Of a stretch of DNA of 64,000 nt, positions 57,927 through 64,000 are shown piece after piece. Origin of the DNA: Neisseria chenwenguii (GTDB lineage Bacteria > Pseudomonadota > Gammaproteobacteria > Burkholderiales > Neisseriaceae); NCBI RefSeq assembly GCF_002216145.1, contig NZ_CP022278.1, positions 1,178,001-1,242,000 of the forward strand, read 5' to 3'. Numbering within the stretch: position 1 is the stretch's first letter; every line of letters starts with the position of its first letter. Below the pieces are notes generated by a model. The model made no database searches. It was not told the origin of the DNA and saw only the letters and a list, made by a program, of their open reading frames with translations. The position numbers and the translations under genes are program-made.

Positions 57927-58826
57927 ATGCTTGCCAAAATCCGCAGTCTCGCGGGCTGGGCGGCGTTGGTGGCGGCGGGAGTTTTGGGCTTCTGCATCAA
58001 AACGTCCTCCTATGTCGGCGTGTATATTTATTACACCTGCTTACCCGTCATTATTATCGGTACGGTCGTCTGGTGGCTGATTGCCTCTTGGGAGCAGAAG
58101 CAGGATGAGGCTTCCCCGCCTGTTTCCCAAGCAGATACGCCTGCTGCCTCTTTTCAGACGGCACCATCTGACACGCCGGTTACCGATTTCCGACCTACCG
58201 CTCCCCAAAAATCAAAATCGGGAATACCTATGAAATCCATACTCTACGGCCTGCTTGCCGTTTTATTGGTTTTGCTGATTGTATTGTGCGGTTTGTTTAT
58301 CGCAAAAATGGCGGGCGGATCTGATGATGCGGTTGCGCCTGCTGCCTCTGCAGTTTCTGCGACTGCCAAATCGACAGCTTCTGAGACGGATAATCCGGTT
58401 GTCGGTACGGAAGCCGCCGCTTCCGCAATCAATCCGCAGACGGAAGTCGAAAGCCTGCGGACGGAGGTAGCTGATTTGCGCGGCCAGTTGGATAAAAAAG
58501 CGGAGGAAAAAGCGCAGTTTCAGGCGGATGTAGAAAGGCTGGTGGAAAAACAGGCAAAATGTGAGCAGGTTGCCAAAAACCTCGGCTATTACGAATCAGT
58601 TTCAGGGTATTGCGATTTGGAGCCACACCGTGACAGAGAAAGTTTCAGCCGCCAATTCTCACAGCTCGAATGTTGGGAAATTCTTGACGAGAAAGCCATT
58701 CAGGCGCTCGTTCAAACTTCTTCGGACAATGCTTTGCAGGCTGCTGAAAATGCGCCTGATTATGTCGGATTCTGCCGTAAAGAATATCCGTTTTGGTCGA
58801 AGCTGGACAAAGGGTTGTTGAAATGA
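57927..58826 (+). CDS. Hypothetical membrane protein with coiled coil
   Basis: 299 residues. Two N-terminal membrane segments (about 9-28 and 34-52), a Pro/Ser/Ala-rich cytosolic linker with a DUS-coded stretch, a third membrane helix at about 108-130 (LLAVLLVLLIVLCGLFIA), an Ala/Ser/Thr-rich linker, a coiled coil at about 175-220 (TEVADLRGQLDKKAEEK) and a C-terminal domain with four cysteines. No family recognised. Starts 9 bp after the adhesin-E-like pseudogene and is probably co-transcribed with it. Confidence 0.65.
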   Translation: MLAKIRSLAGWAALVAAGVLGFCIKTSSYVGVYIYYTCLPVIIIGTVVWWLIASWEQKQDEASPPVSQADTPAASFQTAPSDTPVTDFRPTAPQKSKSGIPMKSILYGLLAVLLVLLIVLCGLFIAKMAGGSDDAVAPAASAVSATAKSTASETDNPVVGTEAAASAINPQTEVESLRTEVADLRGQLDKKAEEKAQFQADVERLVEKQAKCEQVAKNLGYYESVSGYCDLEPHRDRESFSRQFSQLECWEILDEKAIQALVQTSSDNALQAAENAPDYVGFCRKEYPFWSKLDKGLLK

Positions 58827-58874
58827 AGTAGATGCCGCCTGAAAAATTTCAGACGGCATTCGCGCCAAGAAAAA

Positions 58875-59125
58875 CCGCCTGCATTTTATGGCAGGTGGAA
58901 ACACAAAGTTTTTTGGGTTTTACTGCCCCGTTATTGACTTAGCAACAGCATTAAGATCATCTTATTAAATGACTGTACTGAGTTTCAGTCTGAAGCAGCG
59001 CTTAGCAATGGTCTGTTTCATTTGAAACCTATCCTTTCTAGGGTTGGTTTCGCAGAAAAGCCCCACGCCAATGGGGCTTTTCTGTTTCCAGCCCGCGGGT
59101 ATTTATGAATACCCGTATAGGATAA
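58875..59125. repeat. Second copy of the 55120-55380 region
   Basis: About 260 bp align with 55120-55380 from CCGCCTGC to TATAGGATAAAAC. Differences concentrate in loops and paired positions. It ends in the palindrome CGGGTATT-tatg-AATACCCG, present as CGGGCATT-ata-AATACCCG in copy 1. Confidence 0.85.
58970..59084 (+). ncRNA. Structured small RNA, copy 2
   Basis: Same order of stems as copy 1: ACTGAG/TTCAGT; GAAGCAG/CTGTTTC (G-U pair) enclosing GC-tta-GC; GAAACC/GGTTTC with the loop TATCCTTTCTAGG; terminator AGCCCC-acgccaat-GGGGCTTTT at 59059-59083. The conserved ATCCTTTCT loop could pair with Shine-Dalgarno sequences. Confidence 0.72.
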
Positions 59126-59128
59126 AAC

Positions 59129-59170
59129 AAGGCCGTCTGAAAACGCAGCTTGACGTTTTCAGACGGCCTT
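59129..59170. terminator. DUS hairpin between small RNA copy 2 and the next gene
   Basis: AAGGCCGTCTGAAAACG and inverted copy around CAGCTTG. Confidence 0.7.
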
Positions 59171-59240
59171 ATCCACATTTTCAGATTTCAAACAAACAGA
59201 CGGGCGGAATGGAAATGTAGGAACGTTTCAAACCGCCTGT

Positions 59241-59750
59241 TTATACCACAGGCGGGATGTTTTCCGGCACAACCGGTGCGGTTTTATGCAGGCGGTACCA
59301 GCCCCACAGGCGGCTGATGCACAGGGCGGCGATAAAGGGCTGGCAGAGGGCGACGACGAGGTAGCGCGGGTTGGTCAGGTTGACGACAGGTTTGCCCTGA
59401 GAGAGCGAAACGGCTGTCCACAGCCATTCCCACAGTGCGGGAAGGGTAAACGCCATTACGGCGAGCAGGCCGAGGGTGCGGAAGATGCCGATAGACAGGA
59501 TTTGTTGTTTTAATACAGTGCGGTTGAGCTGGAGCAACACCAAAAGCCCGAAGCCGATGATGAGGATCATGCCGCCGTTTGCAGCGAGCTGGAGGCCGGA
59601 AAAGGCGATGTCGGGGGTAACGGCGAGGCCGTCGGCCTGATGCGGCGCGGCCTGTTGCAGGCTCATGCTTTGCGAGAGGTTGAGGCCGAAGCCGTAAACC
59701 ATGTCGGCCAAAACCAGCCAGACGGAGAGGGACGAAAACAGCCGTTTCAT
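59241..59750 (-). CDS. Hypothetical four-helix inner-membrane protein
   Basis: 169 residues from the ATG at 59750 (AAGGACTGC upstream). Hydrophobic segments at about 5-22, 52-72 (MILIIGFGLLVLLQL), 90-108 (LGLLAVMAFTLPALWEW) and 130-150 (YLVVALCQPFIAALCIS). The frame from 59846 would overlap a Correia-like element. Resembles small DUF-type membrane proteins with an N-terminal MKRLFSSLSVWLVLADMVYG; no function known. Confidence 0.65.
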   Translation of the reverse strand: MKRLFSSLSVWLVLADMVYGFGLNLSQSMSLQQAAPHQADGLAVTPDIAFSGLQLAANGGMILIIGFGLLVLLQLNRTVLKQQILSIGIFRTLGLLAVMAFTLPALWEWLWTAVSLSQGKPVVNLTNPRYLVVALCQPFIAALCISRLWGWYRLHKTAPVVPENIPPVV

Positions 59751-59812
59751 GTGCAGTCCTTTAAAACAAAAGGCGTTTTGTTTTCGGACGGCATCAGCGG
59801 CCGTCTGAAAAA

Positions 59813-59971
59813 TATAGTGAATTAAAAAATAAGAAATATACAGCATTGGCTGCGGCTGGGCTCAAAGAGGACGATTCACTAAGGCGCTGAAGCGCCAAGT
59901 TCATCTGTCCCGTACTAGTTGTACTGTCTTCGGCTTGCCGCCTTGTATCTTCCTTATTTTACTTCACTATA
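59813..59971. mobile_element. Correia-like element, long form (159 bp)
   Basis: TATAGTGAATTAAAAAAT at the left, ending TTATTTTACTTCACTATA. The centre has GCTCAAAGAGGACGATTCACT, AAGGCGCTGAAGCGCC and CCCGTACTAGTTGTACTGTC, as in Correia elements. It lies between the membrane-protein gene and pyk. Confidence 0.9.
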
Positions 59972-60112
59972 AAAAAATGTAGGTTTGTTACATTTATAAA
60001 TTTTATAAATTTGGTTTAAATCAGAAAAATATGTAATTTTCTGCCAAACACCGACCGTCAGGCGTACAATCCGACGGTTGAAATCAATACCTTACCGGAA
60101 AGGATGCTTCTT

Positions 60113-61582
60113 ATGACCGCCTCAAAACGCGATACCACCCGTATCAGTCACAACACCAAGATCGTCGCCACTTTGGGCCCGGGCAGCAACGACGTGCAGC
60201 TGCTCGAAGACATGATCCGCGTCGGCGGCCTGAACGTCGTCCGTTTCAATTTCAGCCACGGCACGCCCGAATTCCATCAGGAAAACGCGCGCATCGTGCG
60301 CGAAGCGGCGAAGCGTTCCGGTCAGGAAGTCGCCATTTTAGCAGATTTGCAGGGACCGAAAATCCGCGTGGGTAAAATCGCGGGCGGCAGTATCCAGCTC
60401 AATAAAGGCGAAAAACTGGTTTTAGACGCCGCTTTGGAAGGCGAGGGCACGCGCGAAGCGGTCGGTTTGGACTACCGCGACCTGCCCAACGACGTCAAAG
60501 CCGGCGATGTTTTGTGGCTGGACGACGGCCTGCTGACCCTGACCGTGGACAGCGTCGAAGGCAGCAAAATCACGACCACCGTTGAAAACAGCCATGTTTT
60601 GAAGAGCAACAAAGGCATCAACAAACGCGGCGGCGGCCTTTCCGCAGGCGCGCTGACCGAAAAAGACTTCCGCGACCTCAAAACCGCCATCGCCATCGGT
60701 TGCGACTATCTCGCCGTCAGTTTCGTCAAATCCGCCGAAGATTTGCACATCGCGCGTGCCAAAGTCGAAGAAGAAATGAAAGACAGCAAAGCTGTGCGCC
60801 CCGGTTTGGTTTCCAAAATCGAGCGCGTGGAAGCGATTGAAAACTTAGACGAAATCATTTTGGCTTCAGACGGTATCATGGTCGCACGTGGCGACTTGGC
60901 GGTCGAAGTCGGCCACGCCGCCGTGCCCGCGCTGCAAAAACGCATGATCCGCCGCGCCCGCGAGTTGCGCCGCTTCAGCATCACCGCCACCCAAATGATG
61001 GAATCCATGATTACCAACCCCGTGCCGACCCGCGCCGAAGTGAGTGACGTTGCCAACGCCGTGTTGGACGGCACCGATGCCGTGATGTGTTCCGCCGAAA
61101 CCGCCGTCGGCGCGTATCCCTTTGAAACCGTTACCCAAATGGCGATTATCGCCGCCGCCGCCGAACGCGAGCAGGATTCGCTCATCGGCGTTTCCGAGCG
61201 CATCGAAGGGCAGGCCGTCAGCACCAACCTCGCCATCGCAGCCGGCGCGGTAAACGTCGCCCGCGCCGTTCACGCCAAAGCGATTGTCGCCCTGACCGAA
61301 AGCGGTTCGACCGCCTTTGAAATCAGCCGCCACAACATCCAGCTGCCGATTTTCGCGCTCACCCCCAGCATTGCCGCCCAACGCCGCATGGCCATGTACC
61401 GCGGCGTGCGCCCGATGATTCTGGCTACCAGCACCGACCACGATACCGCGCTGGGCGAGGTGGAAGCGATTTTGGTGGAACGCAACATCATGAAACAAGG
61501 CGACCAATACATCATCACCAGCGGCTCGAAAATGCGCGAAAGCGGTTCGACCAACACGCTGGAAGTGCTGACCGTGAGATAA
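60113..61582 (+). CDS. pyk: Pyruvate kinase
   Basis: 489-residue glycolytic enzyme converting phosphoenolpyruvate and ADP to pyruvate and ATP. TKIVATLGPGSND, VRFNFSHGTPEFH, LADLQGPKIRVGK, catalytic Lys in SKIERVEAIENLDEII, MVARGDLAVEVG and TATQMMESMI are all present. Start chosen at 60113 (MTASKRD) because AAGGATG is 7 bases upstream; the ATG at 60104 overlaps that site. Followed by a non-DUS intrinsic terminator. Confidence 0.96.
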   Translation: MTASKRDTTRISHNTKIVATLGPGSNDVQLLEDMIRVGGLNVVRFNFSHGTPEFHQENARIVREAAKRSGQEVAILADLQGPKIRVGKIAGGSIQLNKGEKLVLDAALEGEGTREAVGLDYRDLPNDVKAGDVLWLDDGLLTLTVDSVEGSKITTTVENSHVLKSNKGINKRGGGLSAGALTEKDFRDLKTAIAIGCDYLAVSFVKSAEDLHIARAKVEEEMKDSKAVRPGLVSKIERVEAIENLDEIILASDGIMVARGDLAVEVGHAAVPALQKRMIRRARELRRFSITATQMMESMITNPVPTRAEVSDVANAVLDGTDAVMCSAETAVGAYPFETVTQMAIIAAAAEREQDSLIGVSERIEGQAVSTNLAIAAGAVNVARAVHAKAIVALTESGSTAFEISRHNIQLPIFALTPSIAAQRRMAMYRGVRPMILATSTDHDTALGEVEAILVERNIMKQGDQYIITSGSKMRESGSTNTLEVLTVR

Positions 61583-61597
61583 CGGCACAAAAATGCA

Positions 61598-61628
61598 AAG
61601 CAGCCCCGAAAAGGGCTGCTTTATTTTT
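61598..61628 (+). terminator. Intrinsic terminator of pyk
   Basis: AAGCAGCCC-cgaaaa-GGGCTGCTT followed by TATTTTT. Confidence 0.85.
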
Positions 61629-61738
61629 CGCCGCTCCTGCGGATAAGCGCCGTATCGGACGGAATCCCTAGCCCCTGCAGGTTTTCAGACGGCCTTTTCC
61701 TGTAAAATACCGTTTCCCCTTTCCGACCAAACACTTTC

Positions 61739-62605
61739 ATGACCGACACCGCCCAAATCACCGCCAGCTACGGCCGCCGCTATATCGTGCGCACGCCAGA
61801 CGGCGCGACCTTCGAGGCCACCACGCGCAAAAAGCGCGTCGATTTTGCCTGCGGCGACCAAGTGCGCATCAGCCCGATTAACGGCGAACAGGCCGTCATC
61901 GAAGATTTCCTGCCGCGCCAAAGCCTGCTCTACCGCCAAGACGCGTGGAAAACCAAGCTGATTGCCGCCAATGTGGACAGATTATTTGTCGTCACCGCCG
62001 CCGTTCCCGCGCCGAGCGAAGCGCTGCTGCAACGCGCGCTGATTGCCGCCGAAGCCGCGGGCATCGAAGCCGTGATTGTGTTGAACAAAACCGACCTGCC
62101 CGAAACCGCTGCGTGGCGCGACAAACTCGCGTTTTACCAAACGCTCGGCTACCAAATTGCCGAAGTGAGCGCGCTCGCGGGTGCCGACGCCCTGCGCCCG
62201 CTTTTGCAGGGGCACACCAATATTTTTCTCGGCCAAAGCGGCATGGGCAAATCCACGCTGACCAACGCACTTTTGGGCAGCCAAACCGCCCGCGTCGGAG
62301 AAATCTCCACCGCCCTCGATTCGGGCAAACACACTACCACCCACGCGCAATTGTATGATTTAAATGAAGAAACCCGATTGATTGATTCCCCGGGTTTGCA
62401 GGAATTCGGCCTGCACCATCTCGAAGCCGCCGACCTGCTGCACTATTTCCCCGACTTGCGCCATCTCGCCGGACAATGCCGCTTCCACAACTGCACCCAC
62501 CGCGCCGAACCCGACTGCGCAGTCAAAAAAGCCGCGGAAAACGGCAAAGTCAGAACAAGCCGCGTGGCGCTGTTGCAGAAAATTACGGATGAATTGCTGC
62601 GGTAA
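61739..62605 (+). CDS. rsgA: Small ribosomal subunit biogenesis GTPase RsgA
   Basis: 288-residue circularly permuted GTPase that checks late 30S assembly. OB-fold at the N-terminus (GRRYIVRTPDGATFEATT), G4 motif VLNKTDLP before G1 GQSGMGKSTL, G3 DSPGLQEFGL, and the C-terminal zinc finger CRFHNCTHRAEPDCAV. Length typical. A DUS with GCCGTTTGAA variant forms the hairpin behind the gene. Confidence 0.96.
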   Translation: MTDTAQITASYGRRYIVRTPDGATFEATTRKKRVDFACGDQVRISPINGEQAVIEDFLPRQSLLYRQDAWKTKLIAANVDRLFVVTAAVPAPSEALLQRALIAAEAAGIEAVIVLNKTDLPETAAWRDKLAFYQTLGYQIAEVSALAGADALRPLLQGHTNIFLGQSGMGKSTLTNALLGSQTARVGEISTALDSGKHTTTHAQLYDLNEETRLIDSPGLQEFGLHHLEAADLLHYFPDLRHLAGQCRFHNCTHRAEPDCAVKKAAENGKVRTSRVALLQKITDELLR

Positions 62606-62622
62606 TGCGGTTTGGGAAAAAT

Positions 62623-62652
62623 AAGGCCGTTTGAAAGTTTCAGACGGCCTTT
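62623..62652. terminator. DUS-type hairpin between rsgA and the DUF3841 gene
   Basis: AAGGCCGTTTGAAAG pairs with TTTCAGACGGCCTT with one mismatch; convergent genes share it. Confidence 0.7.
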
Positions 62653-62655
62653 GCT

Positions 62656-63207
62656 TTACCCTTGCCGTAAAAAATCCACTTTCCCGACCATCGTCATATC
62701 CAGCCGCCAAAACACGGCCTGCACTTCGTAAACATCGGGGCCGGGCAGTTTGCTCAAATCAAAAATTCCGTACCAGCTCTTCTCTTTGGCTTCGCGTAAT
62801 TTTTCAGACGGCAATTCGGCCTCCAGCCGTTCGCAGCGTTCATATTCCTCATCGCCCAACGAAAAAAACGTATCGTTCAAAACCGCGTGCCAGCCGTCGA
62901 AACTGCTGAGCAAAACCTGTTCCTGCGGAATTTCAAACTCAATCCGAACGCCTGCCGCACCTTTTTCCAAATGTCCGCGCCGCCGCAAATCAGGTTTCGG
63001 CTGCCGCCGCCCGTGCGCAAAACGCCACGCCCAAATGGGGAACGCCACACTCGCAGGTGGCGGGACTTTTTCAGCCAAGCGCGCCGCCATCCAGCGGTAG
63101 GCTGCCAGCCGCTCGGGCATCACATAAGCCGCATCGGCGGTCAGGAAACCCTGCCGTTGCAGCAGCAGGCAGTCTTCGGCGGGGCGGACTGTTCAGAGTT
63201 TTAGCAT
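62656..63207 (-). pseudogene. DUF3841-like protein gene with an early stop codon
   Basis: From ATG 63207 the frame reads MLKL, TGA (63193-63195), then TVRPAEDCLLLQRQGFLTAD and AYVMPERLAAYRWMAARL without further damage to the TAA at 62656. DUF3841 proteins begin KLWT, so the TGA most likely replaces the Trp codon TGG. The body has the family's YRWM and FPIWAWRF stretches and FEIPQEQVLLSSFDGWH. Translation might restart at GTG 63123 or ATG 63120, giving about 155 residues. Function of DUF3841 unknown. Confidence 0.7.
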
Positions 63208-63411
63208 GGGAATTTACGGTATCGGTGTGGAAAAACGGTTTTCAGACGGCCTGAAACTTTCGCGAAAATCGAAAAGGCCGTCTGAAACGGCAGGCTTTCC
63301 GTGATTTTAGCCGCAAAAAACCGCCGCCCAAATTTCCGCTCCCTGCCTTTCAGGCGGCCTTTCCCCACCAAAAATGCTACAATACCGCCTCCGCTAACCC
63401 TGAAAAATCCC

Positions 63412-63642
63412 ATGAAAAAAGCCCCCGCCCCAAAATCCTTTGAAGACGCCATCAAGCGTCTGGAAGCCCTCACGCAGGCGATGCAGAGCAGCGATATGCC
63501 GCTGGAAGACGCGCTGGCCGCGTATCAGGAAGGCAACGAGCTGGTGAAATACTGTCAGGAAAAACTGGCCGAAGTCGAGCAGAAACTGCAAGTGCTCGAT
63601 TCAGACGGCCTGAAGGAGCTCAATCTTGATCCAAGCGAATGA
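63412..63642 (+). CDS. xseB: Exodeoxyribonuclease VII small subunit
   Basis: 76 residues, the helical hairpin of Xse[41 protein letters not shown], then EVEQKLQVL. It binds in several copies to XseA, encoded elsewhere, for single-strand DNA degradation. Its last codons overlap the start of ispA by 18 bases, the common xseB-ispA order. Confidence 0.93.
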   Translation: MKKAPAPKSFEDAIKRLEALTQAMQSSDMPLEDALAAYQEGNELVKYCQEKLAEVEQKLQVLDSDGLKELNLDPSE

Positions 63643-64000
63643 TTTGAAAAGCTGGCAGCAGAAAGCGCAGGCGCAGACCGAAATCCTGCTCGCGCACCTG
63701 ATGCCGTCTGAAAACGACGTGCCGGAAAAACTGCACGAAGCCATGCGTTACGTCACACTCGGCGGTGGCAAACGCCTGCGCCCGCTGTTGGTGCTGGCTG
63801 CGTCCGAACTGGGCGAGGCCGACCAAGACGCCGTCGGTCAGGCAATGGCCGCGATTGAGATGTTGCACGTCTATTCGCTGGTGCACGATGACATGCCCGC
63901 GATGGACAACGACAGCCTGCGCCGCGGCAAACCGACCTGCCATGTGAAGTACGGCGAAGCCACTGCACTTTTGGTCGGCGACGCGCTGCAAACCCAGGCG
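63625..64000 (+). CDS. ispA: Farnesyl diphosphate synthase / polyprenyl synthetase (3' end outside window)
   Basis: The first 125 residues of an IspA-type prenyltransferase, condensing isopentenyl diphosphate with dimethylallyl and geranyl diphosphate. Starts with TTG at 63625 (IQANDLKSW follows) with AAGGAG at 63613-63618 inside xseB. Visible are [16 protein letters not shown] and the first Asp-rich motif [15 protein letters not shown] is translated as MPSEN. The open frame runs off the window. Confidence 0.93.

Overview
The window is a chromosomal segment of a Neisseria species. It is saturated with the 12-mer AGGCCGTCTGAA (the AG-DUS uptake-sequence dialect of commensal Neisseria; N. meningitidis and N. 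gonorrhoeae mainly use ATGCCGTCTGAA), often as inverted pairs serving as transcription terminators. It also carries Correia-like and dRS3 repeats, and most gene products look typically neisserial (pilT-pilU, bioH-bioC, ruvA beside an ABC exporter, a RecQ with three HRDC domains). Most genes are housekeeping. Two sites identical to the 14-bp core of the ParB-binding parS sequence (15091, 17951) suggest the segment belongs to the ParB-bound part of the chromosome.

Layout. 0-12.4 kb: end of pilT, pilU, a pair of M16 peptidases (one without the catalytic motif), a YadH-like ABC permease, gnd, ggt, lpxC, gapA. 12.6-14 kb: decayed remnants of a restriction endonuclease and a divergent XRE regulator, both cut off at the same junction. 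14-22 kb: trmO, waaC, etfBA, a YigZ protein, prfB, purD, tsaC. 22-31 kb: an adhesin-E-like lipoprotein, recQ, the ruins of a two-component system, rlpA, trmL, comF/bioH with overlapping divergent start codons, bioC. 31-41.9 kb: a RelB/YafQ-type toxin-antitoxin pair with a frameshifted toxin, dinG, ruvA, an ABC exporter, a frameshifted double-glycine-leader peptide gene, a Sel1 protein, a patatin, a YdcF-like protein, purB, an MGMT-family protein.

41.9-51.6 kb is the accessory hot spot. An AT-rich two-gene cassette of unknown function (42113-43444) sits beside a mutM remnant. The RNA helicase gene hrpA follows in two pieces (50155-51552 and about 46765-43493), separated by 3.4 kb holding a TetR regulator and a divergent redox operon (thioredoxin, OsmC, SDR, thioredoxin-like). 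The cargo carries Kingella-type uptake sequences (AGGCAGCCTGAA), pointing to transfer from another Neisseriaceae genus. The C-terminal hrpA piece contains in-frame 82-codon repeats built from hairpin elements.

51.6-64 kb: an M20 amidohydrolase, an MFS exporter with a divergent MarR regulator, an RNase II-family gene flanked by two copies of a covarying structured RNA (about 55221-55338 and 58970-59084), a frameshifted adhesin-E-like gene, membrane proteins, pyk, rsgA, a DUF3841 gene with a stop at codon 5, xseB and the start of ispA.

The most interesting signals are the paired RNAs, the AT-rich cassette, the broken bacteriocin-like peptide, the hrpA interruption, and several families of REP/BIME-like hairpins that share a GTAG foot. 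All family assignments come from reading motifs by eye; no database search was run.
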